Assembly: GCA_964017155.1 (NCBI GenBank)
Contig: OZ024856.1
Coordinates: forward strand, 46,717,610 to 46,781,609
DNA: 64,000 nt
Source of the DNA: Oasisia sp. SBJ-2009
Lineage: Eukaryota > Annelida > Polychaeta > Sabellida > Siboglinidae
Reading direction: 5' to 3'
Numbering within the stretch: the stretch's first letter is position 1; every line of letters begins with the position of its first letter. Below the pieces are notes generated by a model. That model did no database searches. It was given only the letters and a program-made list of their open reading frames with translations, and had not been told where the DNA came from. The position numbers were made by a program, and so were the translations under genes. Shown one piece after another: positions 47,590 to 58,479 of the stretch.

Positions 47590-48380
47590 ATACACTGCAT
47601 ATGTATTAATATTATATACACACATACATGCGTGTGTATACAATATTAATCATTTCACTTATGAACAGTACCAGTACAGACTGCAGATTAAATTATGTAC
47701 AGCAAATTGCAATGCATTATATAATGTTAAAGGAAATAAAGGAAATGAAAGCACATTGTTTGATTCCATATTATATTCCACGCTACAATATATTGAAAAA
47801 TGTTCATCAACCCAAAATATAAAACTATAAATTCCACGTTTCATGTTAAATGCCACTGGACTTGTCCTAATATACATATTTCTGCTGTCATAGAAATAAT
47901 TTATTTGCACACAAAAAAACTTAAACATTATAATTGTGTGTAACAATGATGTCTAAATTACCACTATGCAGACAAATCTCAATTTCGTTTCTCATATAAA
48001 TATTATTACTGCAATCAATGACATTTAGAAAACAAACATTTGTTTACTATTTTTGAGTAAATTCACCACTGTTTTGAACTATCATCAATGGCTTTAGAAC
48101 TTAGTAAAATAGATTCCTGACATTTTGATATTGTACTTTTAATTTAGGTAATGTTGGAAATAACTGTTGAGGTACCTTCAGACATTGTTTCAGCAGGCAC
48201 AACTGACACCAAGGCATTATGCAATCTCGTAATCATGTAACAATGTGCCAGTCATCCATGGATGGATCAAGGTGCTATAGGAATTTGAAGGCGGATAGGC
48301 AGCTTTATAGAGATAGGTTTTCAGATGCTGGCAGAACGAAACTATATTTCCTTCTAATTCTAATATAATAAGGAATGTAA
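46970..48380. other. AT-rich stretch, small AT/AC microsatellite, no gene seen
   Basis: 47540-47590 is (AT)n(AC)n(AT)n. The phrase 'ATTCCACG(T/C)T(T/A)' occurs at 47328, 47358, 47777 and 47831. No recognisable coding region. Confidence 0.45.
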
Positions 48381-48392
48381 AGAGGGCTACTA

Positions 48393-48735
48393 CTGATTAA
48401 TTGTTCGTAGCTGTCTGGAATTTCTCGCTGGAGCGAGCATCGAACATGCTTGTTGCGTTGATGAGAGAGTTTGATAGGCTATACTGTACAAATCTTTAAA
48501 ATAATATGATAGTGCACAAGGAGCCAATACCATGATTTCAAAGCGGCACTGAGTGAAACGAGGAGAACATATGATTATCCTTGCTAAACAATGTTTGACA
48601 TGTTGAAGTTTTGCTATATAATTTTTTGCAGTATTGTAAAGGAAGGAATTGCAGCAGTCAATTCTGCTGCTTACTAGAGGTGTTGCAATGGTTTTGGCAA
48701 TGCCAATGGCAGTGTTCCAGCTAGGCCATTTCCCA
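48393..48735 (-). mobile_element. LINE C-terminal domain fragment (CR1/L2-like)
   Basis: A 122-codon open stretch on the minus strand reads AKTIATPLVSSRIDCCNSFL, YNTAKNYIAKLQHVKHCLAR, II..SPRFTQ and ending LAPARNSRQLRT. This is the well-known post-RT domain 'A..I..ALV.SRLDYCNSLL...LQ.VQN.AAR...' of CR1/L2-type elements. Upstream and downstream homology is lost. The frame is intact over this region, so it may be a fairly recent fragment. Confidence 0.85.
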
Positions 48736-48739
48736 AGGG

Positions 48740-48812
48740 CGCAACGCCCTGCCCTCATTTACATGCGCCCTGTGCCTTTTGTCTTGCGCCCTGTGCCTTT
48801 TATTAGCGCCCT
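48740..48812. repeat. Short minisatellite
   Basis: Three units of GCGCCCTGTGCCTTTT(GTCTT) at about 26-bp spacing, ending at the left edge of the next element. Confidence 0.6.
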
Positions 48813-48813
48813 G

Positions 48814-49324
48814 GGGCAAGTTTCATGAAGCCGTGTAACTTTACGCGCAATTACGCGGTCTACTGGTCGTAGCTAACAGCGAATAGACAATGCAGCGTAC
48901 GGCCGGTTTCATGAGACCAATTTAGCATTCGCGCCAGTAGCATTGACCCCCTTACGTCGCGGTGGGGAGGGAATCCCTGTATTTGTGATGTGTCTGAGCT
49001 TCCTTTTTTCTTTCTAGCTGTGCCTTTGTCGTTCGTATAGCAAATGGGAAGCTATGATGAATGTAAAGGATATCCAGTGTATACATTAAAAATAATAATG
49101 TTGAGAGTGGGCGTGTCGGGAGCATACCGTACATTTTCAACTTCGGGAGCATACCGTAAATATTTCAACCAGCGTAAAGTTACGCCTACTAAATACATGG
49201 TGCAGCTAAGTGCAACTATGGAGCAGACTCACGAAACGCAACTAGTGTAACTTGACGACGTCTTAGGCTTACGACGGGTTATCGCCCGCTACGACGTCGT
49301 AAGTAGCCGCTATGAAACCGGCCC
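48814..49324. mobile_element. Harbinger-like MITE with 3-bp target duplication CTG
   Basis: Left end GGGCAAGTTTCATGAAGCCG, right end the inverse of GGGCCGGTTTCATAGCGGCT. CTG lies directly outside both (48811-48813 and 49325-49327). A second, better-matching left end, GGCCGGTTTCATGAGACC, lies inside at 48902, so one element may be nested in another. GGGCCGGTTTCAT-type ends with 3-bp duplications suit PIF/Harbinger elements. No transposase ORF. Confidence 0.6.
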
Positions 49325-49329
49325 CTGTC

Positions 49330-50700
49330 CTTTAGCAGTAGCCTGGTGCAATTGCCAGTGGGGCTAAATTGTCTGAGACAGCTCAACAGCTGAGTGCTGG
49401 CTTCCCACTGACTTGAAACAATTGTATCCAATTAACCACTTCAAAGACTTCCATGTGGGACAAGGGCAATAAAGTATAGGAGCCCTTCTAGACCACCCAG
49501 ATGCAGCCTGTTCTATTGGCTCTATTATTGGGTGATGTAATCAACTGATGTTGTTGACAATATGAAGTAGTTTAAAACATTGTAGCAAGGGAGTTGGCTG
49601 CACTTCCAAGTACTGGAAAGTCAATTTCTATGTGATCCACTTGTACTAGTTAATAAAGTTATGGGGACACTTTTTCTGTTGTACATGACAAACGTTTTTT
49701 GTAATTTATCTAGACCTGGGAAATTGTAAACTGTTTAAATAAAATAAGTGCTAAAGGGATACAATATGAAGGCCTATCAATATTAAAATAAACAGTGATA
49801 TTTGTGCTATTTATACAGCAATGTTGTATTCAAACAGAAATTGTCCCTGAATTCTTTATTTCTGAATACATGTACAGTACTATATGAGTTAATGTTATTA
49901 TTATGCATTCTGTAAATGTCAGTATGCCACGTTTAATGGAAAACTTTCATCAACACAATAATTCGAAACTCACAAATACATGTTAAATATTGTAGAACAT
50001 TTACCAAAAAATAGATATACTGTGTTAGACAATATAATAATTATTACAAAGTGACCAGTGTTTTATTTGATATATTGCACATTAATTGACAAGTAATGCC
50101 ATTAATAATAAATGTCCACTAGGCTTATACTTTTTCTTGAAACCACAAACAAGTGCTGCAGTTGACTACTAAGTTTCTACTATAGCCAGTTATAGGATGT
50201 TAAATTGATATTTCACAATAAAACAAAAGTAATGCAACAGTGGTCCCACCTAGACAGTGGCTCATCAAATTCATCCCTGGTCAGTAAAAGGGTATAGTGG
50301 ATATAGATAAGTAATTATACTTAACCATCTGTGTTTAATGCGTTGCATATTGGCGAATGAAGACAGAAAGAAGTATGTGGACATCAATGTCTCAGAGAAG
50401 AGACTGCCACTCTGCGTCAAAATGTTAGTTAGCGATTTATATATAGATAAATGATTAAGGAATTGTTGGAATGGAGTGTTATCCAATGGTTTGCATACCC
50501 TACAATAGTTGCGTTACCAATAAAACACCCTGTACCCTACTAATGTTCATAATATTACTATAATACATCATGCATGTTTGGGACATCTGGTGCATATGAC
50601 TGCATTTCCGCTGGGCAACACTGAGTTACTTAGCTAGTTGTAATCGGTCAATATATGATACTGCCACAAGCTCCATTTCATGAAAATTAACTAAATACCA
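49330..50700. other. No gene seen
   Basis: AT-rich with chance frames only. At 50707-50750 a hairpin with TTTTACTTAACT(C)TGGTA arms and an 8-nt loop is present. Confidence 0.4.
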
Positions 50701-50905
50701 CTTTTTTTTTACTTAACTCTGGTATTAGTAATTACCAAAGTTAAGTAAAATACACGTATTTCAAAAGATGTGCCCTCACAAATGTCGTTCACGCATAAAA
50801 GTGCCCTCCGTCTGCCAACTGCACCCTGTCCTTTTCAAGACCTAGCTGGAACACTGTCAATGGAAAGTGAGATATACTGGTGAAGATTGCACATATGGTA
50901 AAAAC

Positions 50906-51100
50906 GGTATCCAGACATTTCGGTAACGGACACTTTGGTAAGAGACGTTTTGGTAACGGACATTTCGGTAACAGGACATTTCGGTAACTGGACATTTCGG
51001 TAATTGGACATTTCGGTAATAGGACGTTTCGGTAACAGACATTTCGGTAACAGACATTTCGGTAATAGGGCATCTGGTAATTTTGCATTTTGGTAAAACC
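50906..51100. repeat. Left MULE terminal array
   Basis: About eleven units of GGACATTTCGGTAA (reverse complement TTACCGAAATGTCC) at 14-17-bp spacing, with variants such as GACACTTTGGTAA. Mirror image of the array at the right end. Confidence 0.9.
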
Positions 51101-51281
51101 AATAAATATTCTTTACTTTAAAGGCATTAATTAAAGATTAATAAAAATGTATCCATAATGTAAAATAAATAAAAAACAGTTGTGTGTGTTCAGTCACATT
51201 TTAATTCAAACTCACATATATATCCAATTATTAATATAACTCTTCTAGTGATGCACATTGGGAATGTCATGTTCTACCGTA

Positions 51282-52784
51282 TTACACTGGAATATTACTA
51301 GTGTCCAAGAAGGTAGTAATGTTCAGCGGAGTGTTTTTACAAACGAACCAGATGGCCAACAGCTGCGAGGAATTGCGGCACCTGCATACCCCATTGACAT
51401 AGTCACGACAAAGGTTCCTCGGTCGTGTTTGTAGTCTGACGTATTCCTGCCTCACGCGTTTCCGGGGTGGTTGGCCGGTTGCATCCTGGAGGATGACGGC
51501 GCTCACACACTCTTGTTCCCGCTGTAGGCACTTGATGGATTTCCATATCGAGGGATGCTGGTGACCAATCAAGTGACGATACTTGTTGTTCCAAGCCTCA
51601 GAGACATTATTTGTGCGTGGGTCACCGTCGTCATTTAGAGTCGCAGTGTGCACATTCCACGTCTGCACAGGATACAGGGGAGCGATTCGCACCATCCTGA
51701 TACCTCTCACCTGCGGCCGACCTTGTCTGTAGTGGCCGTGGACATACGTTTTGTCGAAGTAGTCGACCAGTGGTACTGCCAAAGCTGGTGCAATCGTACG
51801 CAGGTATGTTATGCCAGCAGAGACGTCAGTTGGTGGCAGAAAGGCAAGTCCATCAAGCATGCCACAGAAATGGCGAAAGTTGTTGTCTGTACGATATGTC
51901 GCAGCAATTCCCATCTCTTGAATTTTCCGCCATGTGCTGTGTGTCAGGTGGAAGAAACAGAACTGCACCTGTACATGTTGCCCGAACAAAGCTGTCAGAG
52001 CGCGAGGGACGGCCAACTCGAAATCAACCGTGACAACATCAGGGTCAGGTCGCACACCATACGTTGCACAGCGATTCAGTATAGCAGTGAACAGTTCGTG
52101 ATATGTTCCTTCTGTCTTGTTTTCTAGAAAGGCATACACCAATTGTATGGTCACCTCTCCCAGAGACACATGGATCACGTAGATCTGCAAGAATTGTGGT
52201 GGAGCCATTGCAAAATTGCCATCCATGAACCATTTATCAGCAGCAGCCAAGCGACGGAGATTGTTCTCTGTTGCGTAGGCAATGATCCTGTGTGCTGCTT
52301 GTGGACCGTTGTTAAAGAAGAGGAACTCATCTTGTTGTTGTCCTAGGGTGTGGGTCCAAGGACGAAGAATGTTCAGATTTAACAAACTGGCTGGCTCGGC
52401 GGGGTATTCTTGTATACGGTTTCTGGATATCGTGCGCTTACACGTGTCGACACTCGGTAGAAGTGCCTTCGCTGCATCTGTCAACCCTGTGATTTTTTCT
52501 GCGTAGATACGAGCTGGCGGGTCGTTACTTGCAGCCGCATGTATCCGCATTTCCGTACGCCATCTGTCAACCTCTATCTTTACAGGTTCAGGACAGTGGT
52601 TGTGGTCAGCTTTTAACACTGGATTTGCTGGTAGCATGTCAGTGTATGCACTAGCAGGGCAGTGCTTGCTTGCACGACATGCTCAACGCCACCTTATCAT
52701 GCCGTTGTTCTCTACATGCTTCGTATAGGCATACCCATTCCACAAAAGCTTTGGTGTTCCCCTAGTTGTTGTCGATATCTCCAT
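51282..52784 (-). pseudogene. FLYWCH + MULE transposase with one nonsense codon
   Basis: From ATG 52784 the frame encodes about 500 residues with one in-frame TGA (52685-52683, codon 34). The first 70 residues form a FLYWCH zinc finger: TTRGTPKLLWNGYAYTKH, then IRWR, the stop at the usual Cys, then CRASKHCPA and DHNH. From the Met at 52637 a 451-codon stretch is fully open. It carries the MULE DDE core, numbered from that Met: FMDGNF (Asp139), VTVDFE (Asp205), CFFH (Cys227/His230) and NNVSEAWN (Glu347). This enzyme would excise and insert the element by binding its end arrays. Upstream of 52784 no other exon is needed. Restart at the second Met would give a protein lacking half the zinc finger. 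The gene fills the element between its two end arrays. Confidence 0.85.
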
Positions 52785-53082
52785 GTTCACATGTATGACA
52801 TTATCTTACGTGTGTCTGGATTTAAATGTGTCCTGCCAGTCACTGGTTGGCTGTAGTGGTTGACCACTCTAGCCACCACCACTGCTATTTGGAAGCCATG
52901 TTCCCTTCAGAGGCAAGCACCTTACACCCCCTTACACCATACCATGCCTGACTGCAGGTGGGAAGCCAAGTTCCCTGTCTGTAGTCTGGACCATCCTAAT
53001 TTACAAATGGTTTAACTGACTGACATCTCAACAGGTTACCTCCTGATATGGCAGACTGGACTCAGATTATTTTCAGTAGTTT

Positions 53083-53258
53083 TACCAAAATGTCTTGTTA
53101 CCAAATGTCTTGTTACCGAAATGTCCTGTTACCGAAAAGTCCTGTTACCGAAATGTCCTGTTACCGAAAAGTCCTGTTACCGAAATGTCCTGTTACCGAA
53201 ATGTCCATTACCAAAGTGTCCCTTACCGAAATGTCCTTTACCGAAATGTCATGGATCC
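53083..53258. repeat. Right MULE terminal array
   Basis: About twelve units of TTACCGAAATGTCC or TTACCGAAAAGTCC at about 15-bp spacing, starting at 'GTTTTACCAAAATG', the inverse of the inner edge of the left array. Confidence 0.9.
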
Positions 53259-53282
53259 GGTAAAAACAGCAGTGCCATGTTT

Positions 53283-53480
53283 TTAATATAATTTATGTTG
53301 TTTGAAATTGAAGTTTTCATCAAACGTTACTCCGACATTTAGCATTGAGGTCGCTGATGTGATACTCAGACTCAAAATATGTGTCCGGGAAAAGCCACCA
53401 AGTTTTCTATGCTGCATTGGGGTACCAACAACGAGAAATTCAGTCTTATTTGCATTAAGCTTCAATTTACTATTTTTCAT
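53283..53480 (-). mobile_element. LINE RT thumb fragment (CR1/L2-like)
   Basis: A 65-codon frame reads NSKLKLNANKTEFLVVGTP, then SITSATSMLNVGVTFDENF and NFKQH. This is the 'LKLNA.KTEFL.IGT......I....VRNLGV.FD..F.F..H' block that follows the catalytic motif in CR1/L2-type LINEs. It begins about 15 bp outside the right target duplication of the MULE, so the MULE inserted at the edge of an old LINE copy. Confidence 0.8.
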
Positions 53481-53879
53481 CCAGACAGTCCCCGAGCTAA
53501 TTTAGGGAGCAACATGTGTCTGGTGTGGCCTCATCTGCTTTAAGGCTTTAACCTTCACTGTACATACTCTCACTTCTATTTCGTTTCTTTCTTTCTGTTC
53601 TACCCCTGGCACTGCTGGCAGACAAAGATTAATCTGCACCTGGCGGAAGTATGTTGTCCACAGGTTTTATGTTAGGCTAACCACACACAAATTATTATGT
53701 CAAACTTAAAAACATAAAATACCTAAAGAACCATGATGTTAGAAAGACTTCCAGGTCCCTATGATATGAATAATACATTAAGCAAAGAGAAAACGTATTT
53801 ATTTCTTAACAAAATGACTCGCTGTATGTAGGCACATCCCTATGAAAATATGAAACATAAATTATGTTTTTATAAATAA

Positions 53880-54520
53880 AAAACAGTAAACCCAGCAAAC
53901 AACGACCCGTGATTTCACGTGTTCAGTAAGTGAATTCACGAGTTCAACTGGCTCAATTCACGTGTTTTCGGTACGTGAATTCACGGGATTCTGTCGACAA
54001 ATTTGGTGTGTCGACACGTGTTTACTGCTCGTGAAATCACGAGTTTTTCCATTCGTGAAAAACACGTGTTTTCTGCACGTGTATTCACCTGATTGCCGTA
54101 CGTGAATTCACGGGATTCTGTCGACAAATTTGGTGTGTCGACACGTGTTTACTGCTCGTGAAATCACGAGTTTTTCCATTCGTGAAAAACACGTGTTTTC
54201 TGCACTTGTATTCACCTGATTGCCGTACGTGAATTCACGCGATTCTGTCAACAAATTTGGTGTATCGACACGTGTTTACTGCTCGTGAAATCACGAGTTT
54301 TTCCATTCGTGAGAATCACGTGTTTTCTGTACGTGTATTCACCTGATTGTCGTACGTGAATTCACGGGATTCTATGAACACATTTGGTGTATCGACACGT
54401 GATTACGTCACTAAAATCACGTGTTTCTGTACGTGTATTCACCCGATTGTCGTACGTGAATTCACAGGATTCTATGAACACATTTGGTGTGTAGACACGG
54501 TCCGACGCAGAAGTCAACTG
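53880..54520. repeat. 127-bp satellite rich in CACGTG and GTGAATTCAC palindromes
   Basis: 'GTACGTGAATTCACGGGATT' starts at 53971, 54098, 54225, 54352 and 54452: three periods of 127 bp, then one of 100 bp (a 27-bp deletion). Each unit holds ACACGTGT, CTCGTGAAATCACGAG and a GTCGAC-flanked inverted pair, so it is built almost wholly of short inverted repeats. Confidence 0.9.
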
Positions 54521-54736
54521 ATACATAGTATAGATTAAGACAGACCAACTCGTTGGACACAACAATTTTTATTTAAAGCAAAGAATAGCTTATAATAGTT
54601 AAACATCACGTCCTCAGTGTGCCTAGCCAACTAAAATAGTCTACAAATAACTTTAAAACATGCACCTAACAACCAGGCTGCCATCAACTCTCATCTACAC
54701 TAACAGTAGGGGAAGTCCAGAAGGGGTGTAGCCATA

Positions 54737-54817
54737 TTATTCGCCGCTCGCATCACTGTCGACAACTACGTCATGGCCTAGGTCGAGTTCGCCACCACCT
54801 TGCAAGTCCGCTGCCAC
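54737..54817 (-). CDS. Possible terminal exon of an unidentified gene
   Basis: After an acceptor (GTTACTTGCAG) the minus strand reads VAADLQGGGELDLGHDVVVD then SDASGE and TAA. An AATAAA signal (54573-54568) lies about 165 bases past the stop, as expected for a 3' end. The peptide is acidic and Gly-rich, unlike a transposon tail. It pairs in phase with the possible exon at 55219-55310. No family was recognised, and no earlier exon fits both phase and splice sites, so the gene call is tentative. Confidence 0.3.
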   Translation of the reverse strand: MAADLQGGGELDLGHDVVVDSDASGE

Positions 54818-55218
54818 CTGCAAGTAACATATACGTTCAAATAATGTATTTAGTCATTTGGGAAACTAAAATTTCTGTCTGATATGATGAATCACGCATT
54901 TCTTTGACATCATGGTCAAGACGAATAATTCTAGCCATAAATCGTACCATTTGGTCAACTTTCAATTAATTAATTTATAATTAAAATCTGGCGTATGTTC
55001 AATTGGGAATTAACACAGCAAGGCTTATTTGTATTTACCCAGAATAAAAAAAGATACACACACATATCCATATACACACACGCGCGCGCGCACACACACA
55101 CACCACTTTTGATATACGATTAACTATGGGTTATTAGCTAAATTTGAGATAGGTATATAGCTGAAACATGTATTGAGGAATTCATATTATGTCTCTAAAA
55201 TGTCTATTGTGTATCTAC

Positions 55219-55310
55219 CTTAACGTCTTTCCTTTTTGAATAAGACTTCAGTACTTCTGCTGTGTCTCTGAACAAATCCCCACTGGCTATGTCGAGCCGT
55301 CGGCCGGCTC
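55219..55310 (-). CDS. Possible penultimate exon of the same gene
   Basis: Bounded by TTCTGTTATAG|GAGCC and AAG|GTAGAT. In the frame that joins in phase to 54817 it reads AGRRLDIASGDLFRDTAEVL then KSYSKRKDVK. A different frame of the same stretch is open for 131 codons (to 55615) and contains GSTEWLEEWLYVILEARGFC; it may be chance or an alternative exon. The product is unknown. Confidence 0.27.
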
Positions 55311-55319
55311 CTATAACAG

Positions 55320-56840
55320 AAGAACAAAGTTGCATTACAGATTGGAAGAATCACTTTCAATGTTATGCTAAACACGTAGGCGTGGTTGAAATGCCCCGCC
55401 CCCCCCCCCAAGCATGCCACTATGTTCAAGTCACTCGACAGATTTCTTACGCTTTGTATGAAGTTAGCTGAAGTAAGCTCTAAACTGATTTCGCCGTACC
55501 ACCGATATGTACAGTGCATACACCTCCTCCACTCGCGACAAAACCCACGAGCTTCAAGAATCACATATAACCACTCTTCCAACCATTCTGTAGAGCCGCT
55601 GATCTTGATGAGCATGGCGTGGACATTGAAATAGTTTACACATTTATTTAAGATTTTTTATTTCAGGCTGTGTGGGAGTTCAGTTCCCTGAGCAACACGT
55701 TGAATCCATGGGGAGAGATTTAGTATGGGGTAAATACGTCACGTGAAGAATGTATCAATACAGAAAACTGTACCTACAATTTCCATATTAAATGTGCACA
55801 TACATGGAGATTGTTGCTATCGGTTTTTATTAGTTTTTACAAAACTTATATTTATGTGAATGTTATAACTATTCGATAAAACTCACAATTGTACATATGA
55901 TATTTGTAGTATATTTATACCCTATTTTTAATAATTAATTTAATAACATATTCAGAAAATATCACGACTTATTTATTCATTTATTTTATTTATTTATTTG
56001 TATTACCCACTTATTTATTCTTTTATTTGTACCCCATAATTGCTGTAATGGTATTTTATGTATTGCACTCAAGCCCATGTATTTCTATTCGCATAATGTT
56101 TACTTATGACCTGATCCAGTATCCGTTTATATAAACACACTATGCATACTCACTCGTTATACATGTGTACAGCGTCAGCGACACGAAGCATCGTTTTGTT
56201 TTATTCGTTGTGACGCCATTCAGGATGACCCGGCGTGACTGGCCACGAGCACTAAATAAATTTAGGACCTGCAGCACAGCCAGTTTTTCAAACATCGTTC
56301 TCACGATATTCCTGCTTTTCGTACTGGTGCCTGGCTGCACAGTCAGAAAATTTACCTAAACGAAGAGAAGGCAAAACATCATCCATCATAATTATCAGGT
56401 CCACATATAGCATGTGCGCATTAAAAACAGATTTTACATAAATTATAATTAAATAGCATGCACGTACTATACATAATATTATCATCCTCGCGCGCCTGGC
56501 ACATCCCTATATAACTTCAGGTGATTTCAGCCACACGCGACTCCATAAAAATGACTACATACTTAAGAAAATAGCAAAAATATACTTATTATTACTGATG
56601 TATAAGGCTATTCCTTCGGGGGGTTGCATTAGGTCGTGCAGCTTGCCTCCATCGCAAAGGTGTCCGCTCATCTATGTCCTGGAGCTGTGAGCCTGTTCTT
56701 AATAGAAACACAATAATAAATCCTATAACATGATTTAAGATTACTTGCCTATACCCTCATATATTCTAATTTCCCATTTACCTTTGTGTAATTGGCAACG
56801 GTTTGTCTTTACTTTATATGGTAAAGTTATTGTGCAAATA
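55320..56840. other. No convincing gene; short exon-like frames only
   Basis: AT-rich with TTTATTTATTT runs near 55970-56030. At 56605-56700 the minus strand has an acceptor-like 'AAGAACAG' and an open frame (SQLQDIDERTPLRWRQ), but its phase does not match a neighbour. Confidence 0.35.
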
Positions 56841-56842
56841 AT

Positions 56843-56844
56843 AT

Positions 56845-56926
<82 letters not shown>
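56843..56926. repeat. Compound (AC)n(AT)n microsatellite
   Basis: About 12 AC then about 28 AT units. Confidence 0.92.
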
Positions 56927-56928
<2 letters not shown>

Positions 56929-56929
56929 A

Positions 56930-58400
56930 ATATAATAAATTCATGCCACAAATATATCTTTGTTAAGCTAGAAATGTACAAAGGTTTACCACAAAATAAA
57001 TGATTAAATAAACGTACCTTCTCCACTTGAGTAGCTGTGCTACTCTCTAAGTCCTTGTAACTGTCAATGTTGTCGAGAGGCAGGGAAACAGGTCACCTTC
57101 AGTGTTCCTGGCCTGCTCTTAAATGACTAGCAGATGGTGTCACTAGGGATGTAATCACTGAAGCCTCTCCATGGGTATCATTAGGCTAGGCTAAATTTAA
57201 GGACCCTGGAGTTCATTGACAGTTCAATCCAAATTTAACTATGCGAGAAAAAGGCTTTGGTGTAGTTTTCTTACAAAATATATACTAATATTGTATTTAA
57301 TATATTTTCACAAACTGGAATTTCTTTGGGTGTTCGAACTGTTTCTTCTAAAGATTAGTTTTTTTCATATTTGTTTTTAAAAACACTTATTTTCAGAGAA
57401 TATTATGTAGGTACACCCTTCGCTGTGTTTTAGTAGGCCCTATGGCGGACCGCGGGACAATCGGATTACAGTGGCGCACAGAATATATTGGAAACTTTTA
57501 ATAAATATAAACACATCTAAACTCGCCCAAATTATCTACAAATTATATTCATCACAATTAATGCGATAGGTATTAAATTAGTTTTGCATATATTCATATT
57601 TTTGAAGGATATACAAACTTATATTTACTGCCAAACCTTTGCTGCATAACGACATGGCCTATCTTGGAAGATATGTCTTGACTAATGCAGCTAGGGCCTC
57701 TTGTCATACTATCTTCTTCTTTTTTATTTATTGACCGTTCTTTAGGTAGGTTAATTTCCTCCTAAAAACCCTTCCCAATGTCAATAATAGTTCGCTATGA
57801 TACTTATACAAACACACGGGCCGAGTTGTCTCTAGGAGGGGGCCGAGTTGTCTCACACTGGGCCTGTTTATTGCACCAGCCGCCGTGGCTAGCTGGCATT
57901 GTCAACTTATCAAACAGCATATATGCCTCTGCGTGGACTGTGACTAATGAGAACCCCTGCTGCTCTGGCACAATCAGGACATGAACGTGTCAGATGTATG
58001 TCTACAAGTCAGATGCAGAAGATCAGGTAAACATTGTTTTTAATGTTGATGTTTTGTAATTTAAAACTACACCTAACTAGCGGACCCCCAGTTAATGCGG
58101 CCACCGGCCAGAATTGCACCGAGTTGTTGGACTGCGCCGTGGCCACAAATTACCCTTCTCCGATGGCGCTGTTGACTCAGAGAGTTGATACAGCAGGTCG
58201 GCAGCAAGGCTATTGACAGATAACGCCAGACCACTCTTGATGTCTTTGTTCTTCGTAAATAAAATGATGTTTACTGTTCGTATGTTTTCTTGTTTCATGC
58301 TACATTCATCGACGGTTACCCTACCCAGAGGCCACCCGCCTTATACGGGCACTTTAGATGTGGTATAGCGCTGTGTGTAGCCTAGCTTCAGGTGTCTTTT
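56930..58400. other. No gene seen
   Basis: GGGGCCGAGTTGTCTC occurs twice within 45 bp (57822 and 57840); the rest is AT-rich without motifs. Confidence 0.4.
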
Positions 58401-58405
58401 GATCG

Positions 58406-58475
58406 TTGTATGTATGTATGTATGTATGTATGTATGTATGTATGTATGTATGTATGTATGTATGTATGTATGTAT
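58406..58475. repeat. (GTAT)n microsatellite
   Basis: About 17 tetranucleotide units. Confidence 0.92.
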
Positions 58476-58479
58476 ATAT

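Larger units (their letters stand above)
50906..53258 (-). mobile_element. Complete Mutator-like element (MULE), 2353 bp, 9-bp TSD
   Basis: Flanked on both sides by the exact 9-bp repeat GGTAAAAAC (50897-50905 and 53259-53267); 9-bp duplications are the signature of Mutator-superfamily insertions. Outer ends are GGTATCCAGACATTTCGG and, inverted, GGATCCATGACATTTCGG. Each end continues as a tandem array of TTACCGAAATGTCC units over 175-195 bp. The interior holds a single transposase gene on the minus strand with FLYWCH and MULE domains. The perfect target duplication and single coding defect indicate a recent insertion. Confidence 0.92.

Noticed and set aside
51648..52127. 159-codon plus-strand frame within the MULE
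   Set aside because: Antisense to the transposase gene, which has full domain support.
55220..55615. 131-codon minus-strand ORF as a gene
   Set aside because: No recognised motif, no start context, and it competes with a splice-supported frame in the same stretch; mentioned only as an alternative.
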